From the NCBI RefSeq assembly GCF_000192225.1, contig NZ_GL872413.1:1725480-1786159 (forward strand): 60,680 bases of DNA. The letters run 5' to 3'. How positions within the stretch are numbered: the first letter of the stretch is position 1; every line of letters begins with the position of its first letter. The notes under the pieces are model-generated. The model did not search any database, had not been told where the DNA came from, and worked only from the letters and a program-made list of their open reading frames with translations. Position numbers and translations under genes: made by a program. Positions 50,801 through 60,251 of this stretch are shown one piece after another. This stretch comes from Capnocytophaga sp. oral taxon 338 str. F0234. Lineage in GTDB: Bacteria; Bacteroidota; Bacteroidia; Flavobacteriales; Flavobacteriaceae.

Positions 50801-51325
50801 TTATTTTAATATTTCTAAAATTTTATCTTCGTCGTAAACAAGCATACCCACTGCGACCAATGAAGCGATACCGTGTGCTAACATCCAACCTTTAGCAATG
50901 TCATTCTTCAGCTCTTCATCGGATAGATTTTTGCATTCCTCACTATTTTTCATTATTTCTACCACTCGCTCACTTTCTGGAAAAATGTCAATAAGTTTTA
51001 CATTGGTAACATTATCCATATAAAAAGCCTTGAATAGGGCAGGCTCGGTGTATGCCATCCGCACGTATCCAAGTCCTAAATCCAAAAGAGTATTGCCTGT
51101 TTTTGAGTAACTGAGTACTACACTTTGCAGGAAGGGCAGTGCCTTTTTGCAGATTTCGGCTTTAAGGTCATCCATATTTTTATAGCACCAATAGATGGGC
51201 TGAGTGGAGCAACCAATTTGCTTAGCAATATTTCGGGCTGAAAGCACTGCAAAACCCTCTTTTCGCACCATCTCAAAAGCAGTTTCTATAATTATTTCCT
51301 GAGTTATTGTTGTTGATTTCGGCAT
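50801..51325 (-). CDS. TetR/AcrR-family transcriptional regulator
   Basis: A 174-residue repressor. The N-terminal helix-turn-helix (about residues 5-52) has LSARNIAKQIGCSTQPIYWCYKNMDDLKAEI; the C-terminal ligand pocket is divergent and short. It is the first gene of the operon with the CPBP protease and the hydrolase. Palindromes of TGTTAT at 51333-51364, just before its start, are likely its own operator. Confidence 0.9.
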   Translation of the reverse strand: MPKSTTITQEIIIETAFEMVRKEGFAVLSARNIAKQIGCSTQPIYWCYKNMDDLKAEICKKALPFLQSVVLSYSKTGNTLLDLGLGYVRMAYTEPALFKAFYMDNVTNVKLIDIFPESERVVEIMKNSEECKNLSDEELKNDIAKGWMLAHGIASLVAVGMLVYDEDKILEILK

Positions 51326-51332
51326 AAAACTT

Positions 51333-51364
51333 TGTTATAACATCTGTAATATAACACCTGTTAT
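51333..51364. promoter_or_regulatory. Palindromic operator of the TetR operon
   Basis: TGTTATAACA (51333-51342) is a perfect palindrome. ATAACA-CC-TGTTAT (51351-51364) is a second one, and TGTTATA...TATAACA (51333-51339, 51350-51356) pairs across them. The repeated TGTTAT half-site lies within 40 bases of the TetR ATG, as expected for autoregulation. Confidence 0.65.
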
Positions 51365-51522
51365 TTTTTTGCAAAAGTAATACGTATTTTTGAATTTGCA
51401 AATTTTTAATCAAAAAAAAGAGATAAAAATTTTAAAAGTATTTTCAATTTCTGTTTGTTTTTCTGTGTTAATATGAGATTTATTGGGGATTGTTTTTATG
51501 AAAAAAAAGAGATATCGGCTTA
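51365..51522. other. AT-rich intergenic sequence, no gene seen
   Basis: The 383 bases between the TetR gene and metK hold, in order, the operator, this AT-rich stretch with no frame worth calling, a decayed gene fragment, and the metK terminator. Nothing else is visible. Confidence 0.5.
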
Positions 51523-51639
51523 TTATTATTCATTATCTCTCTTATATCCATCATATTTTACTCCTGTAATAACTTCAATCCATTGGTTAGAATACTCCTT
51601 TTACTTTTGAACAGTAGCTATTTGTGAAAAATCATTCTC
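51523..51639 (-). pseudogene. Fragment duplicating the 3' end of the 197-residue secreted gene
   Basis: An ungapped 117-base match to 44045-44161 with 17 differences by my count. On the minus strand it encodes ENDFSQIATVQK, a stop (TAA), then KEYSNQWIEVITGVKYDGYKRDNE, against ENDFSQIATVQEQEEYFNQWIESITGVKYDENKSDSE in the intact gene. No 5' part is present. It is a remnant of a second copy. Confidence 0.9.
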
Positions 51640-51650
51640 AAGTTACAAAA

Positions 51651-51683
51651 AAACTTTACCTCTTATGGCAAGAAGTAAAGTTT
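51651..51683 (-). terminator. Terminator of metK
   Basis: AAACTTTAC / GTAAAGTTT, 9-bp arms, beginning 26 bases after the metK stop on the minus strand and followed by a T run. Confidence 0.85.
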
Positions 51684-51708
51684 ATTAAAGTATTATCATA
51701 ACCTTATA

Positions 51709-52959
51709 TTAAATTCTAAAAGCCTTTCGGATCGGCTCTACATAGTCTAATTTCTCCCATGTAAAGAGTTCTACTTCTATGGTTTTAGTATTATGATAAG
51801 GAGAAGCAAATACTTTCTTTACCAATTCAGGGTTTCTTCCCATGTGTCCGTAGGCGGCGGTTTCGCTATAAATAGGATAACGCAACTTCAGTCGTTGTTC
51901 TATATCATAAGGACGTAGAGAGAAAATTTCTCTAACTTTCTGAGCGATTTGTCCATCAGTGAGGGGTACCTTGGAGGTGCCATAGGTATTGACATAGACA
52001 CCTGTTGGCTCAGCTACCCCAATGGCATAGCTTACCTGTACGAGCATCTCATCGGCTATGCCTGCGGCTACCATATTCTTAGCAATATGGCGGGTTGCAT
52101 AAGCGGCACTTCTATCCACCTTACTGGGATCTTTCCCTGAGAAAGCTCCCCCTCCGTGAGCACCCTTTCCACCATAGGTATCTACAATAATCTTGCGCCC
52201 TGTAAGCCCTGTATCACCATGAGGTCCTCCTATAACAAAAACTCCCGTAGGGTTGATATGGTACTTAATATTTTCATTGAAAAGATGGGCATATTTTGGG
52301 TATTGCTGTTTGATACGTGGAATGAGAATGTGGAGCATATCATCCTTTATCTTCTCCAACATCTTGGTTTCAGTATCGAAAGGATCATGTTGGGTAGAAA
52401 TTACAATACTATCAATGCGTATAGGCTTATTATCATCACTATACTCAAGAGTTACTTGGCTCTTGGCATCAGGACGTAGATAAGTAATTTGTTTATTCTC
52501 ACGACGCAAATTTGCCAACTCTCGTACAATAGCATGAGAAAGTGACAAAGAAAGAGGTATATAAGTATCCGTCTCACGGGTAGCATAACCGAACATCATT
52601 CCTTGGTCACCCGCCCCTTGTTCTTCAGGAGCCTTACGTACTACTCCTTGATTGATATCGGGTGATTGTTCATGTATGGCAGAGAGTACCCCACAGGAGT
52701 TTGCTTCAAACATATAATCACTCTTAGTATAACCTATACGCTTAATTACATCACGAGCAATCTGCTGTACATCAAGGTAAGTCTTGGATTTCACTTCTCC
52801 TGCGAGAATTACCTGACCGGTGGTAACTAAGGTTTCGCAAGCTACTTTAGACGAAGGATCAAAAGCGAGAAAGTGGTCAATAAGAGCATCGCTAATCTGG
52901 TCAGCGATTTTGTCTGGATGTCCTTCAGACACCGATTCGGAAGTAAATAAATATCCCAT
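51709..52959 (-). CDS. metK: S-adenosylmethionine synthetase
   Basis: A 416-residue enzyme making S-adenosylmethionine from methionine and [59 protein letters not shown] and [19 protein letters not shown] are all present. Full length. The leader contains a likely SAM-II riboswitch (52982-53045) that would shut it off when SAM is plentiful. Monocistronic, with its own terminator. Confidence 0.97.
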   Translation of the reverse strand: MGYLFTSESVSEGHPDKIADQISDALIDHFLAFDPSSKVACETLVTTGQVILAGEVKSKTYLDVQQIARDVIKRIGYTKSDYMFEANSCGVLSAIHEQSPDINQGVVRKAPEEQGAGDQGMMFGYATRETDTYIPLSLSLSHAIVRELANLRRENKQITYLRPDAKSQVTLEYSDDNKPIRIDSIVISTQHDPFDTETKMLEKIKDDMLHILIPRIKQQYPKYAHLFNENIKYHINPTGVFVIGGPHGDTGLTGRKIIVDTYGGKGAHGGGAFSGKDPSKVDRSAAYATRHIAKNMVAAGIADEMLVQVSYAIGVAEPTGVYVNTYGTSKVPLTDGQIAQKVREIFSLRPYDIEQRLKLRYPIYSETAAYGHMGRNPELVKKVFASPYHNTKTIEVELFTWEKLDYVEPIRKAFRI

Positions 52960-52981
52960 AAATAATAATTATAAGGAGATT

Positions 52982-53045
52982 ACTGGTTTAGCATCATTTA
53001 TCGTTTTTACGATGAGGTGGCAATCAGTCAAATCTGTCCTCGGTT
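52982..53045 (-). ncRNA. Probable SAM-II riboswitch upstream of metK
   Basis: On the minus strand the leader reads GAGG, then ACAGATTTGACTGATTGCCA, then CCTC, a short hairpin ATCGT-AAAA-ACGAT, then AAATGATGCTAAACCAGT. This follows the SAM-II order of P1, GATTT..., ATTGC, P1', GATAAAT and GCTAAA. The pseudoknot can form as ACTG (53028-53025) with CAGT (52985-52982), where other members pair different bases. The hairpin after P1' is longer than in the classic example. It ends 23 bases before the ATG, within reach of the ribosome start site. Confidence 0.75.
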
Positions 53046-53054
53046 AATACGGCG

Positions 53055-53062
53055 CAAAGTTA
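53055..53062 (-). promoter_or_regulatory. -7 box of metK
   Basis: On the minus strand TAACTTTG, followed within 10 bases by the riboswitch. A TTTG lies 23 bases upstream, slightly farther than usual. Confidence 0.6.
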
Positions 53063-53140
53063 CAGTTTTTCTTTTAGAAAAGAAACAAATAAGAGCACAA
53101 ATTTCACAAGAATTTTTTTTACAAAAAAGTATATTTTTAT

Positions 53141-53171
53141 TTTGTGGGTTAAAAAAAATATCTTACCTTTG
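53141..53171 (+). promoter_or_regulatory. Promoter of the tRNA-Gly pair
   Basis: TTTG (53141-53144), 19 bases, TACCTTTG (53164-53171): a full consensus 15 bases before tRNA-Gly. Confidence 0.85.
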
Positions 53172-53185
53172 CACCGTCAAAAAAG

Positions 53186-53258
<73 letters not shown>

Positions 53259-53289
53259 CTGTTTCATATTGATTAATATTCTATCTTTT

Positions 53290-53362
53290 GCGGAAGTAGC
53301 TCAGTTGGTAGAGCGTCAGCCTTCCAAGCTGAATGTCGCGAGTTCGAACCTCGTCTTCCGCT
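53290..53362 (+). tRNA. tRNA-Gly (UCC), second copy
   Basis: A 73-base cloverleaf. The acceptor GCGGAAG pairs with CTTCCGC, the anticodon loop is CTTCCAA (TCC), and the discriminator is T. D, anticodon and T arms are the same as in the first copy. It lies 31 bases after it. Confidence 0.95.
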
Positions 53363-53416
53363 CTGTAAGAGAATCCTTGTCCCATAAGATGAGGATTTTT
53401 TTATTTTCTCTTCTTA

Positions 53417-56400
53417 TTATAGTATTTTCACAGTAATCTCTTCATTAATAAATACTAAGAATGATTTTCCTACTCTCCATCCCATTTGCTCTAGAACCTG
53501 AACATATCGCTTTAGCTGTGTTTGATATTGTGGGTGGTCATCTCCTGTCTTATAATCTATAATTATAGCCTCTCTCTTTTGCTCTTGATAGGCAACACGA
53601 TCAGGACGTAAATATTCTCCTGCCTGGTCAAGCCATTCTCGCTCGTTATAAATAATATAATTACTTGTATAATAATCTCTTATCAAGGGATTCGTAACTA
53701 CCTCCTTCAATTGTGAAGTAAGAGGATTTATTTGCGCTTCTGTGATTCGTCCTTCTATAAAAAATTGCTGTAATACTTCTGGAATATCAGCTTCAGTGAT
53801 TATCTTTCCTAACATTTCATGTAGAAGGTTTCCTCTTTCTATAGCTTTTCCATTTTCTGTATTCCACATAGTTCCTGCATTTGTTACTATAGTATATGAA
53901 GGAGTCATGGTAGAACGTTGCTTGAAAGGAATATAAGTAATGGATTCCCGTTCATTTTCCTCTAAAGGAAAGAGTTTACCAAAAGTATAACGTGCTTGTC
54001 CTTCTTGCCAAACCCCTTTACTTTCTAAATATAATTTTAGTAATTCAGAGAGATTAGTAATCCTCTCTTTTTTGTTCTTCTTAGGCAAATCGCTAATAAC
54101 GTATAAAACATCCTTAGGACGTGTCATAGCTACATACATTGTATTGATGGTATCTAGAAGTTCCATTTCACTTTGTTGTAGCACTATATTAGCATCTACC
54201 TCTTCAAGTCCTTCATAATCATCTATGAGCAAATGCTTAAACCCATTATATTTTTCAGGAGCAACTTCAATCCATAAAATATCTTTAGCAGAACGCAATT
54301 TGTCATTCACATGAGTATAAATTACCACCGGAAACTCCAACCCTTTACTTTTATGAATTGTCATAATAGTAATAGCATCTACTCCTTCAGGAGCAGTAAT
54401 GGCTAACTTATCTGCCTTTTCCTCCCAAAAGGCGGGAAAATCAGCTATATTACCATTTCGTATACTCTTATATTCATAAATTACATTGAGAAATTGAGAA
54501 AGATATGCATCTGAAGGCTTTGCTAAACCAAATACTTGAATAGCATATCCTATACCTTCATAGAAAGAATATAAATGAAAATATGATAAAGAAAAACCCT
54601 TAGCTAAAAAGAATACTTCCACTGGCTCATGTGCATATTTACTCATAAACATATGAATATCTGTGAGATTTTTCACTTTAGCATAGGAGAATAGTAACTC
54701 TATTTTTTCTTTTTCATTATTCTGATATAGAGAAATGGCAATCAGATGAATTAAAAACTGTATTTCAGGGACATTTTTGAGAAGCAGAGCTTCTGAAGAA
54801 ATCACATTATAACCCTTTGAAGCTAACTTTTCAGCAATCTCAGTGCATTCTTTATTTCTACGAGAGAGAATACAAATATCCTTATCTGAATATCCTTCAT
54901 TTTTTACTTCTTTTATATATTTCTCTATTGTTTCTATATAGATATTCTCTTCCTCTTCTGATTCTTCTGCTTCTTCCTCCAATGAGATATCGGTCGAAGT
55001 CTGTTTTTCTACAAATTCAATACTAACAAAACCTCCTTTAGCTCCCTTTTCAGGAATTTTTTGTACAGATTCCTCATAGAGCTTTTTGTACCTTTCACTC
55101 TGGAAAAGTGAAGATTCTAAAGCTACATAAGCAAACAAATCATTGTTAAAAGCAATCACTTCCTTCCCGCTACGATAATTATATTCCAGATTAACAACTT
55201 GTTGTTCTATATAAAAAGGAATCCTATCCTTATTATATAGGTCAATAAATTGCTCTGCACGTCCACCACGCCAACGATAAATGGACTGCTTAGCATCACC
55301 TACTAAAAGTAATGACCCATGTTGTTTGTTGAGATTTTCACTATGTACTGCATCAGCTATTAAGGGCAGCATATTTTCCCATTGCAAAATAGAGGTGTCC
55401 TGAAATTCATCTATAAAATAATGTTGATAACGTATTCCTATCTTTTCATAGATAAAAGGAAATGGTTCATTAATAATAGTCTGATGGATAATACTGTTAA
55501 ATTCTGATATAGGCAGAATATTCTCCTGCTCTTTTATAGCAAGAATCTCCTCCTGCAAATTCTTTAATACTGCCAAAAGCGTCACATTTCTTGTTAGACG
55601 TTTATAAAACTGTTCTAACCAATAACTTTTTTTTACAGATTGCAATAAATCCACTATCCAAGCTTGGTTTTCATCTAATAATTGAGCCACAACAGGTTCC
55701 TTTTTCTGTATATCTTTGGAGTATAAAGGTTTTTCTGCAATATCTGTAAACCAATTTCTATCAAAAGAATCCTTTTTAATTGCAAAGAACCCTTCATTTC
55801 TAATTTTTTCAAAGAAATTATATAAAGATCCTCTAATAAAATATTTTGAGGAAAGATGATGTTCTTGTGAGAAGGAAAAAAATTGTGCTGTTACCTCTTC
55901 TACTAACTTGAATAACTGCTTGGAGAGTTGTTTAAGTGTCTTTTTTAGATTTTCAAAATCCTCTAATTCTTTATCTTTAAGTTCCTGCACATAAGGATAA
56001 TGATTTTCATTTGTAAGTAATCTGGCAATCTCAAAGAGTTCTTCTTCTATATCCCAACTCTTATCCTCTTCTATTTTATCTTTGGAGAATTCCAAAAGAA
56101 ATTTAGTTAGCTTCTTGTTTTCTTCTGTTTTTTTAAGGAGATTCTCTATAGCCAGACGAAGTAGATCATCAGTTTCCAAAAAAACCTCAAAATTTGGATT
56201 GAGTTTTAGGTCAAAAGCAAAAGAACGTATTAGCCGTTGATTGAAACCATCAATAGTAACAATGGTAAAACCTGCATAATTATGAAGAATATAATTTAGT
56301 ACCTTCTTAGAACGCTCTCTAAGTTGTTCAAAAGTAAGTCCTATTTCCCTAGCTAATTGTCTAAACATAGGGTCTTTAGACGGTTTCTTATCTTCCTCTT

Positions 56401-56620
56401 GTATTTCCTGATCAGAAGTAGAGAACAAAAGTAACTTATTGATGACCCGCTCTTTCATCTCATTAACTGCCTTATTGGTAAAGGTAATCGCCAAGAGCGA
56501 CTTATATGCTTCCACATTTTTGGTAGCCAAGATAAGTCTAAGGAAGGATTTCACTAAGGTAAAAGTCTTACCACTACCTGCTGATGCATTATAAATTTGA
56601 AAACTAACTTCCTCCATCAA
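53417..56620 (-). CDS. AddA/RecB-like UvrD helicase-nuclease
   Basis: A 1067-residue superfamily 1 helicase fused to a RecB/Cas4-type nuclease. Motifs: NASAGSGKTFTLVKSFL (Walker A), LAITFTNKAVNEMKERV, DEFQDTS (Walker B), VGDAKQSIYRWRGG, ITIMTIHKSKGLEFPVV, TMYVAMTRPKDVLYVI. The nuclease end has RPDRVAYQEQKREAIIIDYKTGDDHPQYQTQLKRYVQVL (D-x-DYK-TG-Q-x-QL). It repairs double-strand breaks as the AddA subunit. The usual AddB neighbour is absent. It lies 4 bases after pth. Confidence 0.9.
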   Translation of the reverse strand: MMEEVSFQIYNASAGSGKTFTLVKSFLRLILATKNVEAYKSLLAITFTNKAVNEMKERVINKLLLFSTSDQEIQEEDKKPSKDPMFRQLAREIGLTFEQLRERSKKVLNYILHNYAGFTIVTIDGFNQRLIRSFAFDLKLNPNFEVFLETDDLLRLAIENLLKKTEENKKLTKFLLEFSKDKIEEDKSWDIEEELFEIARLLTNENHYPYVQELKDKELEDFENLKKTLKQLSKQLFKLVEEVTAQFFSFSQEHHLSSKYFIRGSLYNFFEKIRNEGFFAIKKDSFDRNWFTDIAEKPLYSKDIQKKEPVVAQLLDENQAWIVDLLQSVKKSYWLEQFYKRLTRNVTLLAVLKNLQEEILAIKEQENILPISEFNSIIHQTIINEPFPFIYEKIGIRYQHYFIDEFQDTSILQWENMLPLIADAVHSENLNKQHGSLLLVGDAKQSIYRWRGGRAEQFIDLYNKDRIPFYIEQQVVNLEYNYRSGKEVIAFNNDLFAYVALESSLFQSERYKKLYEESVQKIPEKGAKGGFVSIEFVEKQTSTDISLEEEAEESEEEENIYIETIEKYIKEVKNEGYSDKDICILSRRNKECTEIAEKLASKGYNVISSEALLLKNVPEIQFLIHLIAISLYQNNEKEKIELLFSYAKVKNLTDIHMFMSKYAHEPVEVFFLAKGFSLSYFHLYSFYEGIGYAIQVFGLAKPSDAYLSQFLNVIYEYKSIRNGNIADFPAFWEEKADKLAITAPEGVDAITIMTIHKSKGLEFPVVIYTHVNDKLRSAKDILWIEVAPEKYNGFKHLLIDDYEGLEEVDANIVLQQSEMELLDTINTMYVAMTRPKDVLYVISDLPKKNKKERITNLSELLKLYLESKGVWQEGQARYTFGKLFPLEENERESITYIPFKQRSTMTPSYTIVTNAGTMWNTENGKAIERGNLLHEMLGKIITEADIPEVLQQFFIEGRITEAQINPLTSQLKEVVTNPLIRDYYTSNYIIYNEREWLDQAGEYLRPDRVAYQEQKREAIIIDYKTGDDHPQYQTQLKRYVQVLEQMGWRVGKSFLVFINEEITVKIL

Positions 56621-56624
56621 ATCT

Positions 56625-57191
56625 CTACTTATTGTTATATAGGTTCATCGTAGTATCTGCCCCTGCTAAACCAAAGGAGAGGATTGCCTCACTAATTTTT
56701 TCTAATCGTTCAGGCAGTTGGGCTACTTCTTCCTCACTCCATCGTCCCAAAACATAGTCTATTTGGGTACCCTTGTCATAATTAGCACTGATACCGAAGC
56801 GCAAACGGGCATAGACGGTTGTTCTAAGCTCTTCTTGGATATTCTTGAAGCCATTATGTCCCCCATCAGAACCTTTTTTTTTGATACGGATACTTCCAAA
56901 AGGTAAATTAAGATCATCCGCTATCACTAAGAGATTCTCTATAGGAATTTTTTCTTTTTCTAACCAATATTTTATTGCCTTCCCGCTCAAGTTCATAAAA
57001 GTAGAAGGCTTTAGTAAGACAAAGGTTCGTCCTTTGTGAGAAAAAGTAGCCACATCCCCTAAGCGAGCAGTAGCAAAAGGAGCTTCTTTCTCTTGAGCTA
57101 AGTGTTCCACAGCAAGAAAACCTATGTTGTGACGTGTATAACGATATTCCTCTCCTATATTCCCCAGCCCTGCAATGAGATATTTTTTCAT
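56625..57191 (-). CDS. pth: Peptidyl-tRNA hydrolase
   Basis: A 188-residue enzyme that frees tRNA from stalled peptides. LIAGLGNIGEEYRYTRHNIGFLAVEHLA (catalytic His in the TRHNIG segment), PSTFMNLSGKAI, IADDLNLPFGSIRIKKKGSDGGHNGFKNI are all present. Normal length. Three bases separate it from gltX and four from the AddA-like gene: a gltX-pth-addA operon. Confidence 0.97.
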   Translation of the reverse strand: MKKYLIAGLGNIGEEYRYTRHNIGFLAVEHLAQEKEAPFATARLGDVATFSHKGRTFVLLKPSTFMNLSGKAIKYWLEKEKIPIENLLVIADDLNLPFGSIRIKKKGSDGGHNGFKNIQEELRTTVYARLRFGISANYDKGTQIDYVLGRWSEEEVAQLPERLEKISEAILSFGLAGADTTMNLYNNK

Positions 57192-57194
57192 AAG

Positions 57195-58721
57195 TTATTG
57201 TTCCTTAGCATATTGAATAAGATTTTGCAACCGAAGAATTGTTTGTTCTTTACCCAAAATGGAAATAATTGAGAATACATCAGGTCCTTTCATCTCTCCC
57301 ACCAGAGCCAAGCGAATAAGTGGCATCACCTGACCTAAGCCTAAGTTATGCTTAGTGATAAAGTCCTTAATTTGTGACTCTATATGAGCAGGAGTCAGGT
57401 CCGTCAGGCTATCCACCACACCTATCAGGGAGTTTACAATCTCGGCTGAATTTTCCTTCCATTGCTTTTTAAAAGCTTTGGCTTCATAACTATGAGGTGC
57501 TACAAAGAAAAAATGTGATAGTTCCCAAAAATCTGTAAGAAAAGTAGCACGTTCCCGTATAAGAGTAACAATTTGTGTAAGGGATTCCTTAGAAGCACTT
57601 ATTTCTTTCCCAGCTAATACAGAAGAGAAATTCTCCACAAGGGTAATTAAAGGCATCTTCTGTAGGTATTGGTGATTGAACCACTTTATTTTTTCTATAT
57701 CAAAGTGAGCTCCCGCTTTATTAACTTTTTCTAAATCAAAGAGGGCAATAAGTTCCTCCACTGAAAATAGTTCCTGATCTACTCCTGGATTCCAACCTAA
57801 TAGTGCAAGGAAATTCACTAAGGCTTCAGGCAAATAACCATCCTCTCGATAACCTTTAGATATATTCTTGGTTACGGGATCCACCCATTCCAAAGGAAAT
57901 ACAGGGAAGCCCATTTTGTCCCCATCGCGCTTACTAAGCTTACCATTTCCCATACCTGCAGGTTTAAGGATCAGTGGTAAGTGGGCAAATTGTGGAGCAT
58001 CCCAGCCAAAAGCTCTATACATAAGCACATGCAGCGCCATAGAAGGCAACCACTCCTCCCCACGAATGACATGGGTAATCTCCATCAGGTGGTCATCCAC
58101 AATATTAGCTAAGTGATAGGTAGGCATACCATCGGACTTGAAGAGTACCTTGTCGTCCAAGAGCTTGGTATCCACTACTACCTCACCACGAATAAGGTCA
58201 TGCAGGGTAAGGGTTTCTTGTGGCATTTTAAAGCGTACTACATAAGCATCTCCACGCTGCAATCTTTCTTTTACTTCCTCTGGAGAAAGAGAAAAAGAAT
58301 TGGTCAAGTTCTGACGATTATGCCAATTATAGATAAATGTCTCTCCATGCTGTTCGTAGTTCTTTCGCTGGGCATCTAACTCTTCCGCAGTATCAAAGGC
58401 ATAGTAAGCATCGCCTTTGTCCAAGAGCATTTGGGCATACTCGGCATAGATAGCCTTACGCTCGCTTTGGCGATAAGGGGCATGTTCTCCTCCTTTACCT
58501 ACACCTTCATCATAAGTAATACCACACCAAGCAAGTGCTTCCATAATATAGTCTTCTGCCCCTTCCACATAGCGCACTTGGTCAGTATCCTCAATACGCA
58601 AGAGGAAATCCCCACCATGTTTTTTAGCAAATAAATAGTTAAAGAGGGCGGTACGCAGCCCTCCTATATGTAACGGTCCTGTAGGACTGGGTGCAAAGCG
58701 CACCCGTACTTTCTTAGCCAT
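57195..58721 (-). CDS. gltX: Glutamyl-tRNA synthetase
   Basis: A 508-residue class I aminoacyl-tRNA synthetase. RFAPSPTGPLHIGGLRTALFNYL (HIGH), the zinc-poor middle, MPTYHLANIVDDHLMEITHVIRGEEWLPS and KLSKRDG (KMSKS) are present. It charges tRNA-Glu. The Rossmann fold and C-terminal helical anticodon domain are complete. First gene of the gltX-pth-addA operon. Confidence 0.97.
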   Translation of the reverse strand: MAKKVRVRFAPSPTGPLHIGGLRTALFNYLFAKKHGGDFLLRIEDTDQVRYVEGAEDYIMEALAWCGITYDEGVGKGGEHAPYRQSERKAIYAEYAQMLLDKGDAYYAFDTAEELDAQRKNYEQHGETFIYNWHNRQNLTNSFSLSPEEVKERLQRGDAYVVRFKMPQETLTLHDLIRGEVVVDTKLLDDKVLFKSDGMPTYHLANIVDDHLMEITHVIRGEEWLPSMALHVLMYRAFGWDAPQFAHLPLILKPAGMGNGKLSKRDGDKMGFPVFPLEWVDPVTKNISKGYREDGYLPEALVNFLALLGWNPGVDQELFSVEELIALFDLEKVNKAGAHFDIEKIKWFNHQYLQKMPLITLVENFSSVLAGKEISASKESLTQIVTLIRERATFLTDFWELSHFFFVAPHSYEAKAFKKQWKENSAEIVNSLIGVVDSLTDLTPAHIESQIKDFITKHNLGLGQVMPLIRLALVGEMKGPDVFSIISILGKEQTILRLQNLIQYAKEQ

Positions 58722-58744
58722 AAATTTATATGTTTATTGGACTG

Positions 58745-58776
58745 CAAAAATAGTGATTTTTAGAGAACTTGACAAA
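58745..58776 (-). promoter_or_regulatory. Promoter of gltX
   Basis: On the minus strand TTTG (58776-58773), 20 bases, TATTTTTG (58752-58745), 23 bases before the ATG. Confidence 0.7.
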
Positions 58777-58856
58777 TAAAAACAGACTCTATTAGAAATA
58801 TTTATCCATCATATCACTGAATATCCTTTTAATAATTTTTCACTTAAAATATATGA

Positions 58857-60212
58857 CTAAAGAATTCCAATAAGTTTAGAATGTAACTTAGTAGTTTGAG
58901 TATCTGTAAGGCTAGCTATATAGCAGGTAATAGAAAGCACACACTCATATAGGCTCTCTTGTTTGGAGAGATATCGTGAAGGAATCGTTTTGAGAATAAT
59001 ATGGTCATAAGAGGAGGTACTCCCTTGCCAATTATGATATACTGCTGTAAAATAAACTCTTAGCAGATGTTGTAGGATAGCATAACCTGCCAACTCCTTC
59101 TCTACTACTTGTGATGATTGATATATATTATTAATACTAAGATCAATGATATCATTTATTTGATTCTTATATTTACTTTTGTCCAAGAGAGCGGTGGTAA
59201 AATCCCCCCTAAGAAGGGACTCTTCATTTTCCTCAAAAAGGGTTGTTACTTCGGTAATAAGAGTACCAATAGAAAGAGCACGCAAATAGGCTATTCTATC
59301 CTGCTTATGGGCAAGTTGATAGTATTTATGAGTAATATTCTCTGGGGCAATTTTACTACCTCGAATAAGCTGTATAAGATACTCTAGAGCGTTATCTTCG
59401 GGAATCCATCCTAAGTTAATGCCATCTTCAAAGTCAATGAGAGTATAACAAATATCATCCGCTGCCTCTACTAAAAAGGCTAAAGGATGCCGTACATAAC
59501 GCAACTCATCCCCTTCTCCCATGGGAAGTAAGGAAAGTTCTTGAGCAAGTTCATAAAAGAACTCCTTATTGGATTGAAAAATATTATATTTTTTATCAAA
59601 AACTGCTTTAGTAGGTTTCACAGGTAACGATTCCTTAGGATATTTGATAAAAGTCCCCAAGGTAGCATAGGTAAGACGTAAACCACCCTGTACGCCAGCA
59701 CGGCTTTCGGTAAGGATTTTAAAGCCATTAGCATTACCTTCAAAATTACACAAGTCAGCATACTCTCGCTCAGAGATTTGTCCCTTAAGGATACTGCCCT
59801 CATGATAACGAAAGAAGTCGCCTATAGCCTTCTCTCCACTATGTCCAAAGGGTGGGTTACCTATGTCATGTGCCAAAGCTGCAGAAGCCACAATGGTACC
59901 AAAATCATTCATCTGATAACCTAATTCCTTAAGATAAGGATATTTCTGAAGTACTTTTGCCCCTATAGCACGGCCCAGAGAGCGCCCCACGACAGAAACC
60001 TCCATACTATGGGTAAGGCGTGTATGTACAAAGCCAGATCCTGAAAGTGGAATTACTTGTGTCTTGTCCTGTAGGCTACGGAAAGCTCCAGAGAAGACAA
60101 TACGATCATAATCCACATCATAGCTTAGCCGAGTAGGGTCTTCCTTACTCCGCAAGCGAGTGTTCTTATCTCCTTGTTTGCGCAAAGAAAGCAAGTGTTG
60201 CCAGTCCATCAT
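58857..60212 (-). CDS. dgt: Deoxyguanosinetriphosphate triphosphohydrolase
   Basis: A 451-residue HD-domain enzyme that cuts dGTP to deoxyguanosine and triphosphate. The HD signature is spread over THSMEVSVVGRSLG (His) and ALAHDIGNPPFGHSGEKAI (HD), with RDKTQVI-like FRSLQDKTQVIPL upstream and ADDICYTLIDFEDG downstream. ATG at 60212 or one codon later. It keeps dGTP pools balanced. Confidence 0.93.
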   Translation of the reverse strand: MMDWQHLLSLRKQGDKNTRLRSKEDPTRLSYDVDYDRIVFSGAFRSLQDKTQVIPLSGSGFVHTRLTHSMEVSVVGRSLGRAIGAKVLQKYPYLKELGYQMNDFGTIVASAALAHDIGNPPFGHSGEKAIGDFFRYHEGSILKGQISEREYADLCNFEGNANGFKILTESRAGVQGGLRLTYATLGTFIKYPKESLPVKPTKAVFDKKYNIFQSNKEFFYELAQELSLLPMGEGDELRYVRHPLAFLVEAADDICYTLIDFEDGINLGWIPEDNALEYLIQLIRGSKIAPENITHKYYQLAHKQDRIAYLRALSIGTLITEVTTLFEENEESLLRGDFTTALLDKSKYKNQINDIIDLSINNIYQSSQVVEKELAGYAILQHLLRVYFTAVYHNWQGSTSSYDHIILKTIPSRYLSKQESLYECVLSITCYIASLTDTQTTKLHSKLIGIL

Positions 60213-60251
60213 TTGTTCTAAGTTTGAGTTTCAAGTTAAGTTTTCGCTTAT

